Made by a program: the position numbers and the translations under genes
Part shown: positions 1 through 11,108 of the stretch, in pieces
Layout: each line of letters begins with the position of its first letter
Position numbering within the stretch: position 1 is the stretch's first letter
The notes under the pieces: model-generated
Database searches by the model: none
What the model was told of the DNA's origin: nothing
Seen by the model: only the letters and a program-made list of their open reading frames with translations
NCBI GenBank assembly: GCA_017463155.1
Contig: JAFTPT010000038.1
Location: 31,392 to 95,391, forward strand
Direction: 5' to 3'
DNA from: Blautia sp.
GTDB lineage: Bacteria > Bacillota > Clostridia > Lachnospirales > Lachnospiraceae
Length of the DNA stretch: 64,000 nt

Positions 1-1
1 G

Positions 2-160
2 ATCACCCGTTCCGTGATCGTCAATGCGCTCCGTAAATTTGAAAGCGCGGGCGTTATCGAGTCCAGATCCTCCGGAATGAAAGGAACCTATATCAAGGTG
101 CTGAATGAAGTGATCTTTGACGAACTGGAGAATATCAAGGCCCAGCGTAAGAAAGACTGA
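2..160 (+). CDS. codY: CodY, C-terminal end (partial, 5' end outside window)
   Basis: The last 53 codons of the GTP- and branched-chain-amino-acid-sensing global repressor CodY. What is visible is its winged helix-turn-helix: the stretch beginning [20 protein letters not shown] is the conserved recognition-helix region, followed by the wing ([13 protein letters not shown]) and a short charged tail ending RKKD. CodY dimers bind operators upstream of amino-acid and stationary-phase genes. The sensing GAF domain lies outside the window. A rho-independent terminator follows 25 bases after the stop. Identification rests on the strongly conserved DNA-binding segment. Confidence 0.9.
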   Translation: MTRSVIVNALRKFESAGVIESRSSGMKGTYIKVLNEVIFDELENIKAQRKKD

Positions 161-184
161 ATCAAAGGAGGCGCGCTGCGCACG

Positions 185-215
185 AAAAAAGAGCATCTGC
201 GGGTGCTCTTTTTTC
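185..215 (+). terminator. rho-independent terminator after codY
   Basis: A GAGCA/TGCTC stem around a short loop, flanked by A6 on the left and T6 on the right, lies just past the codY stop. The flanking A and T runs extend the stem. Confidence 0.85.
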
Positions 216-309
216 TTTGATTATTTTTGAAATAAGAGAAAAATAAAGTAAAACAGAGAAATCAAAAGTATATATGAGTAATAAAGAGATAATCAAGTAA
301 TCCGTGAGG

Positions 310-338
310 TTGCATTGAACTGTAAAAACCAATAATAT
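310..338 (+). promoter_or_regulatory. sigma-A promoter of groES-groEL
   Basis: TTGCAT, a 17-base spacer and TAATAT, placed so that transcription would begin at or just before the CIRCE operator. This is the expected arrangement for HrcA repression. Confidence 0.75.
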
Positions 339-349
339 AGGGACAGTGA

Positions 350-701
<352 letters not shown>

Positions 702-755
702 CAGAAACAGACATTTCGCATCATTACGATCATCATTTTCAGAGAAACTGAGTAA

Positions 756-2396
<1,641 letters not shown>

Positions 2397-2414
2397 AGAA
2401 TAAAACGTGTTTAT

Positions 2415-2456
2415 ACAGAACAGGGACAGATGCTCCGGCATCTGTCCCTGTTCTGT
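2415..2456 (+). terminator. hairpin after groEL
   Basis: A perfect 19-bp stem (ACAGAACAGGGACAGATGC and its complement) with a four-base loop TCCG, 18 bases past the groEL stop. No long T run follows, so it may act as an mRNA-stabilising 3' hairpin as much as a terminator. Confidence 0.75.
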
Positions 2457-2463
2457 TCAGGGG

Positions 2464-2493
2464 TTGCGCTCCGGGGAAAAACCATGGTATAGT
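2464..2493 (+). promoter_or_regulatory. putative promoter of DUF6106 gene
   Basis: TTGCGC, 18 bases, TATAGT, directly after the groEL hairpin and about 40 bases before the next start codon. Confidence 0.5.
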
Positions 2494-2532
2494 ATCACTA
2501 TACGATTCGTTTTCATAAAGGAGAAAGACAAA

Positions 2533-3039
2533 ATGAGCGATCTTTACACAGAATTATTGGTAAAAAAAGAAAAAACATCGAAGGATTCCGGGATTAAATT
2601 CGGAATGATCGCCCTGATCGTGCTGGCTGCGGCAGCAGGGCTTCTTATCAATCCACTGCTCCTGATCCTTGCACTTGTACTGGGCGTTGCTGCTTATTAT
2701 TTCGTTTTTCCAAGAACAGACCTGGAGTATGAATACCTCTTTGTCAACGGCGATTTTGATATTGATATGATCATGGCAAAGACCAAAAGAAAGCGTGTCA
2801 TGAGCTTCAGCCTTTCCGAGGCTGATCTGGCAGCTCCGCTGACCTCGCACCGGATGGATTACTATAACGGAAACCAGAACCTGAAAGAGAGGGATTTCTC
2901 TTCCGGAGATCCGTCCCATAAAAGGTTTGCCGTGATCGTCCACAAGGACAGTGAGCAGTTTAAGATCATTCTCGAACCCGACGAAAATCTGGCGAGGCAG
3001 ATGAAAAATTCCGCTCCGTCCAAGGTCTTTCTGGATTGA
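2533..3039 (+). CDS. DUF6106 family membrane protein
   Basis: A 168-residue protein I recognise as the DUF6106 family found in Lachnospiraceae; its function is unknown. A charged N-terminus is followed by two adjacent hydrophobic segments (about residues 25-60, sequence rich in Leu, Ala and Ile). A conserved soluble part follows with the segment DLEYEYLFVNGDFDIDMIM. The start at MSDLYTELL is preferred over an upstream in-frame ATG because AAAGGAGA sits just before it and the upstream part overlaps the groEL hairpin. It sits alone between groEL and guaB. Confidence 0.85.
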   Translation: MSDLYTELLVKKEKTSKDSGIKFGMIALIVLAAAAGLLINPLLLILALVLGVAAYYFVFPRTDLEYEYLFVNGDFDIDMIMAKTKRKRVMSFSLSEADLAAPLTSHRMDYYNGNQNLKERDFSSGDPSHKRFAVIVHKDSEQFKIILEPDENLARQMKNSAPSKVFLD

Positions 3040-3066
3040 CAGCAAAAACTTTTTTTGTTACACTAG

Positions 3067-4563
<1,497 letters not shown>

Positions 4564-4572
4564 AGAAGCTTC

Positions 4573-4601
4573 TTGCATTTTTGAATTGCATATTGTAGTA
4601 T
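4573..4601 (+). promoter_or_regulatory. promoter of the purine operon
   Basis: TTGCAT, 17 bases, TAGTAT. It ends ten bases before the riboswitch P1 stem, which fits a transcript that starts with the aptamer. Confidence 0.75.
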
Positions 4602-4610
4602 AAGCATAGG

Positions 4611-4711
4611 CCTGCATGACTGGCGGAATCGTAGGAGTACCTACAGGGAGTGCAGGATCGAGATGTGCCGACCGCCTGGGCAGCCTGTGTTAGGGCTGAC
4701 CAGGCGTTTTT
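4611..4711 (+). promoter_or_regulatory. ZTP (pfl motif) riboswitch with terminator expression platform
   Basis: Aptamer 4611-4682: P1 pairs CCTGCA (4611-4616) with TGCAGG (4651-4656). Just inside it is the conserved ACTGGCGG. P2 pairs GTAGG with CCTAC (4631-4644), followed by the conserved CAGGGAG. The hallmark CCGCCTGGGCA lies at 4672-4682 and can pair with TGGCGG as the pseudoknot. The same CGCCTGG (4673-4679) also pairs with CCAGGCG (4700-4706), continued by CAGCC/GGCTG and T5, which forms an intrinsic terminator. Binding of ZTP or ZMP should therefore block the terminator and turn the downstream genes on. Confidence 0.95.
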
Positions 4712-4739
4712 GCGTTATAAAAACAGGAGGAAAAAAGGT

Positions 4740-5453
4740 ATGGAACGTATTTCTTTGGAAAAAGACCTGAAGGGCAACTCTTATCCCGGCAGAGGGATCG
4801 TGATCGGACGCTCCGCGGACGGCACGAAGGCAGTCACGGCCTATTTCATCATGGGCCGCAGCGAGAACAGCCGGAACCGGATCTTTGCCGAGGAGGGTGA
4901 AGGGATCCGCACGGAAGCATTTGACCCGTCCAAGCTGACGGATCCGAGCCTGATCATCTATGCACCGGTCAGGGTCCTGGGACCGGATACGATCGTGACC
5001 AACGGCGACCAGACCGATACGATCTACGAAGGACTGCAGAAAGGCCTCACATTCGAACGTTCATTGACGACAAGGGAATTTGAGCCGGATGCACCGAACT
5101 ATACACCGCGTATTTCCGGCATACTTCATGTCGAGAACGGCACCTACGGTTACATGCTTTCGATCCTGAAGAGTGATAACGGACGTCCGGAGTCCTGCAT
5201 CCGCTATACCTTTGATTATGCGGCACCCGTAGCCGGCGAGGGACGCTTTATCCACACCTATCAGGGAGACGGAAGTCCGCTTCCGAGCTTCGAAGGAGAA
5301 CCTAAACGTGTGGAAATCCCGGACGATATCGACAGCTTTACGGAAATGCTCTGGAACAGTCTTAACAATGATAACAAGGTATCACTGTTTGTCCGCTTTA
5401 TCTCCATTGCGGACGGCACCTATGAGACCCGCATCGTCAACAAGAACCAGTAA
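4740..5453 (+). CDS. PurO-like IMP cyclohydrolase
   Basis: A 237-residue protein of the archaeal-type IMP cyclohydrolase family (PurO-like), which closes the ring of FAICAR to give IMP. Visible family features are the N-terminal YPGRGIVIGRSADGTKAVTAY and the following MGRSENSRNR segment. It lies between the ZTP riboswitch and the AICAR formyltransferase gene (15-base gap), so the two enzymes together replace the usual bifunctional PurH. The start is set by AGGAGGAAAAAAGGT before ATG 4740; an ATG at 4650 lies inside the riboswitch. The family assignment is from recognised sequence pattern and context. Confidence 0.9.
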   Translation: MERISLEKDLKGNSYPGRGIVIGRSADGTKAVTAYFIMGRSENSRNRIFAEEGEGIRTEAFDPSKLTDPSLIIYAPVRVLGPDTIVTNGDQTDTIYEGLQKGLTFERSLTTREFEPDAPNYTPRISGILHVENGTYGYMLSILKSDNGRPESCIRYTFDYAAPVAGEGRFIHTYQGDGSPLPSFEGEPKRVEIPDDIDSFTEMLWNSLNNDNKVSLFVRFISIADGTYETRIVNKNQ

Positions 5454-5468
5454 AGGAGGACACGGTAT

Positions 5469-6653
5469 ATGAAAGAACTTGCTTTAAAATACGGATGCAA
5501 CCCGAATCAGAAGCCTTCCAGGATCTATGTGGCTGACGGAAGTGATCTGCCGGTCAAGGTACTCTGCGGAAAACCGGGTTATATCAATTTCCTGGATGCA
5601 TTTAACGGCTGGCAGCTGGTCAGAGATCTGAAAAAGGCGACCGGCCTTCCGGCAGCGACCTCTTTCAAGCATGTTTCCCCGGCAGGCGCCGCGATCGGCA
5701 CGCCGCTGACGGAAACGCTGGCAAAGATCTACTGGGTCGATGATATGGACTGGCAGAACTTCTCCCCGATCGCCTGCGCGTACGCAAGGGCAAGAGGAGC
5801 GGACCGTATGTCTTCCTTCGGCGACTTTATCTCGCTTTCTGATGTCTGCGACAAGGATACCGCCATGCTGATCAAGAGAGAGGTTTCCGACGGCGTGATT
5901 GCTCCCGGCTATACGGAGGAAGCGCTGGAGATCCTGAAGCAGAAGAAAAAAGGCAACTACAACGTGATCGAGATCGATCCGGATTATGTACCGGCCCCAC
6001 TGGAGCATAAAGAGGTCTACGGAGTTACCTTTGAACAGGGACGGCAGGAGCTGGCCATCGACGATGAACTGATCTCCAACATCGTTACGGAGAACAAGGA
6101 ACTGTCGGAAGAGGCAAAGCGTGATCTGAAGATCTCCCTGATCGTACTGAAATACACACAGTCCAACTCTGTCTGCTTTGTCAAGGACGGACAGGCGATC
6201 GGTGTCGGTGCGGGACAGCAGTCTCGCGTACATTGTACCCGTCTGGCCGGACAGAAAGCCGACAACTGGTTCCTGCGCCAGTGCCCCAAGGTACTGGATC
6301 TTCCGTTCAAGGACAGCATTACGAGAGCGGAACGTGACAATGCGATCGATGTTTATATCGGCGAGGAGTACATGGATGTGCTCGCCGACGGTCAGTGGGA
6401 GAATATCTTTACGGAGAAGCCGTCCGTGTTTACCCGGGAAGAGAAGCGGGCGTGGCTCGACCAGATGACGGATGTGACGCTTGGATCGGATGCGTTCTTC
6501 CCCTTCAGCGACAACATTGAGAGAGCGCATAAGAGCGGTGTAAGATATGTGGCAGAGCCGGGCGGATCGGTCCGTGATGATGCCGTGATCGAGACCTGCA
6601 ATAAATATGGAATGGTAATGGCCTTTACGGGTATCCGCCTTTTCCATCATTGA
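5469..6653 (+). CDS. purH: AICAR formyltransferase (stand-alone, PurH-type)
   Basis: A 394-residue phosphoribosylaminoimidazolecarboxamide formyltransferase. It transfers a formyl group from 10-formyl-THF to AICAR. The N-terminal methylglyoxal-synthase-like IMP cyclohydrolase domain of normal PurH is absent; that activity is supplied by the preceding PurO-like gene. Conserved pieces are LKYGCNPNQKPS at the start, the TSFKHVSPAGAA segment with the catalytic Lys-His, the SNSVCFVKDGQAIGVGAGQQSRVHC core, and the C-terminal AEPGGSVRDD. AAAGGAGG precedes the ATG. It is controlled by the ZTP riboswitch upstream, which senses its own substrate (ZMP) or the derived ZTP. Confidence 0.95.
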   Translation: MKELALKYGCNPNQKPSRIYVADGSDLPVKVLCGKPGYINFLDAFNGWQLVRDLKKATGLPAATSFKHVSPAGAAIGTPLTETLAKIYWVDDMDWQNFSPIACAYARARGADRMSSFGDFISLSDVCDKDTAMLIKREVSDGVIAPGYTEEALEILKQKKKGNYNVIEIDPDYVPAPLEHKEVYGVTFEQGRQELAIDDELISNIVTENKELSEEAKRDLKISLIVLKYTQSNSVCFVKDGQAIGVGAGQQSRVHCTRLAGQKADNWFLRQCPKVLDLPFKDSITRAERDNAIDVYIGEEYMDVLADGQWENIFTEKPSVFTREEKRAWLDQMTDVTLGSDAFFPFSDNIERAHKSGVRYVAEPGGSVRDDAVIETCNKYGMVMAFTGIRLFHH

Positions 6654-6660
6654 TAACACA

Positions 6661-6692
6661 AGCGGAGTGTACATGCATATGTACGCTCCGCT
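6661..6692 (+). terminator. hairpin after purH
   Basis: A 14-bp stem (AGCGGAGTGTACAT with ATGTACGCTCCGCT, one G-T pair) and a GCAT loop, eight bases past the stop. The T tract is weak. Confidence 0.65.
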
Positions 6693-6735
6693 CATTTGTT
6701 CCATGGGACCAGGACAGAGTACTTTCCCATGAATC

Positions 6736-6769
6736 AAAAAAAAGACCGGAACACGATCGTTCCGGTCTT
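6736..6769 (-). terminator. terminator of tRNA-Gly (minus strand)
   Basis: Read on the minus strand: AAGACCGGAAC, a short loop, GTTCCGGTCTT, then a run of T. It is four bases downstream of the tRNA 3' end. Confidence 0.85.
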
Positions 6770-6772
6770 CAG

Positions 6773-6845
6773 AGCGATAGACGGGGCTCGAACCCGCGGT
6801 CTCGACCTTGGCAAGGTCGCGCGTTACCAACTACGCCACTATCGC
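6773..6845 (-). tRNA. tRNA-Gly (anticodon GCC)
   Basis: The minus strand folds as a 73-nt cloverleaf. Acceptor GCGATAG pairs with CTATCGC, the discriminator base is T, the D arm is GCGT...CGC, the anticodon arm CGACC-TTGCCAA-GGTCG carries anticodon GCC, and the T arm contains GGTTCGAGCCC. The CCA end is not encoded. It is monocistronic with its own promoter and terminator. Confidence 0.97.
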
Positions 6846-6880
6846 ATCTCTGTGATCAGGTCTCCCTGACGACAAAATAT

Positions 6881-6909
6881 ATATTACTACAATCGGAGCG
6901 GTTTGTCAA
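6881..6909 (-). promoter_or_regulatory. promoter of tRNA-Gly (minus strand)
   Basis: On the minus strand a perfect TTGACA, 17 bases, TAATAT. It ends 35 bases before the tRNA 5' end. Confidence 0.9.
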
Positions 6910-7015
6910 ACACTTTTTTAAATAAATTTTCGGAATTTGCAGTTCAATTTTACCAATATCGGTTTTGTGTATATTTTCACAACACCATGCGCCGTGTTTC
7001 CGAGGGCTCCGGCAG

Positions 7016-7044
7016 TTGCAAATCAGAAGTCTATGTGCTATGAT
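7016..7044 (+). promoter_or_regulatory. promoter of the 3D-domain protein gene
   Basis: TTGCAA, 17 bases, TATGAT preceded by TGC (extended -10), 37 bases before the GTG start. Confidence 0.75.
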
Positions 7045-7080
7045 GAACGGGATCTCAAAAGATCAGAGGAGGTAACAAAC

Positions 7081-8373
7081 GTGAGAAAAAAAAGCATGGC
7101 TGTACTGCTTGCCTGTCTCTTCCTGCTGAGCGCAGACGCCTCTGCGGTGGTCAGGGATTACGAGATGATCATGGCAGAATCAGACGGCAGTTCCTCTGAG
7201 GAAACAAAGGATGAAAAAGATCGTCAGGACGGTGTACAGACGCCTGTGTCCACGGACGATACGAAGGAAGAAGCACTAAAGGAACCGGCGGAGGCAGCAG
7301 CAAAGGAACCGGCCAGGGATCCGGCGGAGGCAGCAGCGGATGAACCTGCAGAGGAAACGGCGGAGCCGGCAGCTGATGAACCTGCAGAAGAACCGGCGGA
7401 AGAGAAGGTGAATTCCCTGCAGGTCGAGGACAAGGTTTATGTGATCGGCAAAAGGGTTCCGGTCCTTGAGACACCCGATGATGCGGGAACAGTTGTCGGG
7501 ATTACCGGCATCGGCCACAAATTCAAGCGCACCGAGGTGTTGGAGAACGGCTGGAGCAAAGGAAAGGTAAAGGCGGTCGGCAAGAATGCGCCATGGCTTG
7601 AGGGCTATGTGCGGAATGTGCACCTGAATGATACCAATCCGCTGGTCAAGGTGAATGATGCGGTGACGCTGGCCTCGGATGGAGAGGTACTCGATTTTCC
7701 CGGGTTCAAGAACGGAAACGTGATCGGCACCGTCTCAAAGGATGACATTCTGGAGAGAAGCGCAGAGGTGTACGGGGAATGGAGCCGTGTCCTGTTTATG
7801 ACGGACAAGAATACGGAACGAATGGGGTACATTCCTTCCAGCATGCTGGTAGGGTATTCGCCTGTTCCGACAGAGGTGCCGGAGCAGGAGGCGGATAATC
7901 CGACCGGAGATGGTGAAATACCGGTTTCCGGTGTGGTAGAAGCCGGTGTGATCCACAAGAGTACAGGCGTGGGGATCTTTGCCGATGCGGTGAACGAGGT
8001 CTCTGCCGAAGGCGGTGTGACGGTGGATGAGAACGGTGTGCAGGTCGGATCCGCGATCGCGGCCTCCTCCGATGATACACTGATCCCGCTGGGGACATTC
8101 CGCATAACGCATTACTGTCCCTGCAGTATCTGTAACGGCCCATACACCAACGGTATAACATCGACCGGGGTCACGGCCGTCACCAACCACACGATCGCGG
8201 TCGATCCTTCACAGATCCCCTATGGTTCCAAGGTCGTGATCAACGGACAGGTATATGTGGCGGAGGATTGCGGCGGCGCGATCAAACACAACTGCATTGA
8301 TGTCTATGTGGCGACACACGAGGAATGCAACCGGAAGGGCGTATTCTACACAGAAGTGTATCTGGTTAAGTAA
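7081..8373 (+). CDS. Secreted SH3-like / 3D-domain cell-wall protein
   Basis: A 430-residue secreted protein. The GTG start is chosen because GAGGAGGTAAC sits just before it and because it gives a clean signal peptide (RKKS, a hydrophobic core, then SADASA); an upstream ATG at 6937 overlaps the promoter region. Next comes an acidic Ala/Pro/Glu repeat (about residues 60-118, units like DEPAEEPAEE). Two SH3-like stretches follow (about 120-270), then a C-terminal 3D domain (about residues 340-430) of the RlpA/MltA-type double-psi barrel. Its three Asp are visible in AVDPSQIPYG, VAEDCGG and NCIDVYV, plus Cys pairs. 3D proteins (Rpf/YabE/YocH-like) act on peptidoglycan. The exact activity here is inferred. 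Confidence 0.88.
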   Translation: MRKKSMAVLLACLFLLSADASAVVRDYEMIMAESDGSSSEETKDEKDRQDGVQTPVSTDDTKEEALKEPAEAAAKEPARDPAEAAADEPAEETAEPAADEPAEEPAEEKVNSLQVEDKVYVIGKRVPVLETPDDAGTVVGITGIGHKFKRTEVLENGWSKGKVKAVGKNAPWLEGYVRNVHLNDTNPLVKVNDAVTLASDGEVLDFPGFKNGNVIGTVSKDDILERSAEVYGEWSRVLFMTDKNTERMGYIPSSMLVGYSPVPTEVPEQEADNPTGDGEIPVSGVVEAGVIHKSTGVGIFADAVNEVSAEGGVTVDENGVQVGSAIAASSDDTLIPLGTFRITHYCPCSICNGPYTNGITSTGVTAVTNHTIAVDPSQIPYGSKVVINGQVYVAEDCGGAIKHNCIDVYVATHEECNRKGVFYTEVYLVK

Positions 8374-8380
8374 ATGAGAA

Positions 8381-8414
8381 CGGACGGCAGATAAGTTCTG
8401 CCGTCCGTCTTTAC
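8381..8414 (+). terminator. bidirectional terminator between 3D gene and metY
   Basis: CGGACGGCAG, a seven-base loop, CTGCCGTCCG, then TCTTT. It lies between two converging genes and can serve both. Confidence 0.8.
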
Positions 8415-8416
8415 AA

Positions 8417-9697
8417 TTATGCGTTTTCCAGAGCTGCGGAGAGGTCCGCAATGATATCGTCGATGTTCTCGATCCCGACAGATAGCCGGATCATTCCGGG
8501 AGAGACCCCCGCTTCGGCAAGCTGTTCGTCGTTCATCTGGCGGTGTGTGTGGCTGGCCGGATGCAGGACCATGGTCTTGGAAGCGGCGACGTGGGTCGCG
8601 ATATTGGCAAGCTTCAGGCTGTCCATGAAACGGACGGCGGCTTCCCGTCCGCCGGTGAGCTCAAAGGAGATGACGCCGCAGGTTCCGTTCGGCAGATACT
8701 TTTGCGCCAGGGCATGGTACTTATCGGAAGGAAGGCCCGCAAAATTGACGCTGGATACTTTTGGATGCGCAAAAAGGAATTCCGCAGCCTTCTGCGCGTT
8801 TTCGCAATGACGTGCCATACGGAGAGGCAATGTCTCAAGACCGATGTTCAGGAGGAAACAGTTCATGGGGGAAGGGATCGATCCCAGATCCCGCATCAGC
8901 TGCGAAGTGGCTTTTGTGATGTAGGCGTTCCTGCCGAACTGCCTGGTATAGACGATGCCGTGATAGGATTCATCCGGCTCGGTAAGACCCGGGTATTTCT
9001 CCTTGCAGGCTTCCCAGTCAAAATTGCCGCTGTCTACGATGGCTCCGCCGACCTGCAGGCCATGCCCGTCCATATACTTGGTGGTGGAATGCGTGACGAT
9101 ATCGGCGCCCCATTCGAACGGACGGCAGTTGACAGGCGTTGCGAAGGTGTTATCCACGATCAGCAGTACTTGATGCGCGTGGGCAACACGGGCGAATTTT
9201 TCAATGTCCAGGATGACCAGTGCCGGATTGGCGATGGTTTCGGCAAACAAAGCCCTGGTGTTGGGCCTGAACGCGGCCGCGATCTCTTCCTCGGAGGCAT
9301 CCGTATCTACAAAGGTACAGTCGATGCCGAGCTTCCGGAAGGTGACGGATAACAGGTTGAAGGTACCGCCATAGATCGTGGACGCGGCGACCACATGGCT
9401 TCCCGCTTCGCAGATATTGAAGATCGCGTAGAAATTCGCCGCCTGGCCGGAGGAAGTGAGGATCGCTCCTACGCCGCCTTCCAGGGCAGCGATCTTGGCG
9501 GCTACCGCATCGTTGGTCGGATTCTGCAGACGGGTATAGAAATAGCCCTCCGCTTTCAGGTCGAACAGCTGTCCCATTTCATCCGTTGTATCGTATTTAA
9601 AGGTCGTACTCTGACAGATCGGAAGAGCACAGGGCTCGCCCCGGCCGGGAGTATATCCGGCGTGGAGACAATTGGTTTCCAGCTTATACTGACTCAT
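8417..9697 (-). CDS. metY: O-acetylhomoserine sulfhydrylase (MetY family)
   Basis: A 426-residue PLP enzyme of the Cys/Met-metabolism family, matching O-acetylhomoserine aminocarboxypropyltransferase. It combines O-acetylhomoserine with sulfide to give homocysteine. Conserved parts: N-terminal LETNCLHAGYTP, the cofactor region TSSGQAAN, the Asp of LLIVDNTFATP, and the PLP-binding Lys in THSTTKYMDGHG (Lys207). The C-terminus has ETLPLRMARHCENA and a SVGIENIDDII segment. The length is right for MetY, with the insertion typical of it compared with MetB/MetC. AAAGGATC precedes the ATG on the minus strand. No SAM riboswitch or T-box is visible upstream, although such elements are common for this pathway in Firmicutes. 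Confidence 0.95.
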   Translation of the reverse strand: MSQYKLETNCLHAGYTPGRGEPCALPICQSTTFKYDTTDEMGQLFDLKAEGYFYTRLQNPTNDAVAAKIAALEGGVGAILTSSGQAANFYAIFNICEAGSHVVAASTIYGGTFNLLSVTFRKLGIDCTFVDTDASEEEIAAAFRPNTRALFAETIANPALVILDIEKFARVAHAHQVLLIVDNTFATPVNCRPFEWGADIVTHSTTKYMDGHGLQVGGAIVDSGNFDWEACKEKYPGLTEPDESYHGIVYTRQFGRNAYITKATSQLMRDLGSIPSPMNCFLLNIGLETLPLRMARHCENAQKAAEFLFAHPKVSSVNFAGLPSDKYHALAQKYLPNGTCGVISFELTGGREAAVRFMDSLKLANIATHVAASKTMVLHPASHTHRQMNDEQLAEAGVSPGMIRLSVGIENIDDIIADLSAALENA

Positions 9698-9732
9698 AAC
9701 ATCAGATCCTTTCTGTTGTATTCACTGTAAGA

Positions 9733-9761
9733 ATCTTATCATATACCGCGGATGTTTGCAA
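9733..9761 (-). promoter_or_regulatory. promoter of metY (minus strand)
   Basis: On the minus strand TTGCAA, 17 bases, TAAGAT, about 35 bases before the metY start. Confidence 0.65.
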
Positions 9762-9800
9762 GTGAGTGACCTTGAGCGACGGACATTTGTCTTTTGTACG

Positions 9801-9829
9801 TTGACATGGAGACCTTTTTCCGCTATAAT
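9801..9829 (+). promoter_or_regulatory. consensus sigma-A promoter of glyA operon
   Basis: A perfect TTGACA, 17-base spacer and TATAAT, 38 bases before the glyA start codon. It is the strongest-looking promoter in the window and is divergent from metY. Confidence 0.95.
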
Positions 9830-9867
9830 GCTCATTGATGCAATGGTAATCGTAAGGAGGGAAATTC

Positions 9868-11106
9868 ATGTATTCAATTGAAGACATTGATGTAGTAGAC
9901 AAAGAAATAGCTGATCTGATCCGTGCCGAGGTGGCACGTCAGAATTCTCATATCGAACTGATCGCTTCGGAAAACTGGGTGAGCAAGGCCGTGATGGCGG
10001 CAATGGGAAGCCCTCTTACCAATAAATATGCCGAAGGATATCCGGGCAAGCGGTTTTACGGCGGCTGTGTGTGCGTGGACGAGGTAGAGACCCTGGCGAT
10101 CGAAAGGGCCAAGAAACTCTTCGGCTGCGAATATGCCAATGTGCAGCCTCATTCCGGCGCACAGGCCAATATGGCCGTATTCTTTGCCATCCTGAAGCCG
10201 GGTGACACGGTCCTTGGCATGAACCTGAATCATGGAGGACATCTGACCCACGGCAGTGCGGCCAATATGTCCGGCTCCTATTACAATGCGGTAAACTACG
10301 GCGTAAACGATGACGGAGTGATCGATTACGAAGAAGTCAGAAGGATCGCGAAAGAGTGTTCTCCGAAGCTGATCGTTGCCGGGGCAAGTGCCTATGCCAG
10401 GATCATCGACTTTAAGAAATTCCGTGAGATCGCCGATGAGGTCGGTGCTTATCTCATGGTCGATATGGCGCATATTGCCGGCCTGGTGGCTACCGGACAG
10501 CATCCGAGCCCGATCCCCTATGCGGATGTCGTTACGACAACGACGCACAAAACTCTCCGGGGACCCCGCGGCGGCCTGATCCTCAGCAGCGCGGCCAACG
10601 CGAAGAAATTCAATCTGAACAAGGCCGTTTTCCCGGGCGTACAGGGCGGTCCTCTCATGCATGTCATCGCAGCAAAGGCAGTCTGCTTCCAGGAAGCCCT
10701 GCAGAGCGACTTCCAGGAATATGGAAAACGGATCGTGGAGAATTCCAAGGCACTCTGTGAAGGCCTTAAAAAGCGCGGCGTCGACATCGTTTCCGGCGGC
10801 ACGGACAATCATCTGATGCTTGTGGATCTTCGGAGCATCGGCGTGACCGGCAAGGAGATGGAGAACCTGCTGGATGAAGTAAACATCACCTGCAACAAAA
10901 ATGCGATCCCCAATGATCCGGAGTCACCCTTCGTGACAAGCGGCGTGAGGCTCGGAACAGCCGCCGTAACTTCCCGCGGCATGCAGCCGGAAGACATGGA
11001 TCTGATCGCGGACGCGATCGCCATGACGCTAAAAAGCCGTGACCGCAAAGAAGAAGCCCGCTCGATCGTAAAAGGCCTGACAGAAAAGTATCCGCTGGTG
11101 GGCTGA
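9868..11106 (+). CDS. glyA: Serine hydroxymethyltransferase
   Basis: A 412-residue PLP enzyme that interconverts serine and glycine while charging tetrahydrofolate with a one-carbon unit. Visible motifs are [10 protein letters not shown] near the start, [23 protein letters not shown], the substrate-site segment DMAHIAGL, and the PLP Lys in [14 protein letters not shown] (Lys228). AAGGAGG precedes the ATG. The radical SAM gene begins two bases after the stop, so the two are probably translated together. The one-carbon units it makes feed the formyl-THF used by the AICAR formyltransferase nearby, though that link is metabolic and not an operon. Confidence 0.98.
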   Translation: MYSIEDIDVVDKEIADLIRAEVARQNSHIELIASENWVSKAVMAAMGSPLTNKYAEGYPGKRFYGGCVCVDEVETLAIERAKKLFGCEYANVQPHSGAQANMAVFFAILKPGDTVLGMNLNHGGHLTHGSAANMSGSYYNAVNYGVNDDGVIDYEEVRRIAKECSPKLIVAGASAYARIIDFKKFREIADEVGAYLMVDMAHIAGLVATGQHPSPIPYADVVTTTTHKTLRGPRGGLILSSAANAKKFNLNKAVFPGVQGGPLMHVIAAKAVCFQEALQSDFQEYGKRIVENSKALCEGLKKRGVDIVSGGTDNHLMLVDLRSIGVTGKEMENLLDEVNITCNKNAIPNDPESPFVTSGVRLGTAAVTSRGMQPEDMDLIADAIAMTLKSRDRKEEARSIVKGLTEKYPLVG

Positions 11107-11108
11107 TC

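Noticed and set aside
9698-9867. Possible SAM riboswitch or T-box before metY
   Set aside because: The space between the promoter and metY is about 35 bases, and no kink-turn or T-box sequence is visible.
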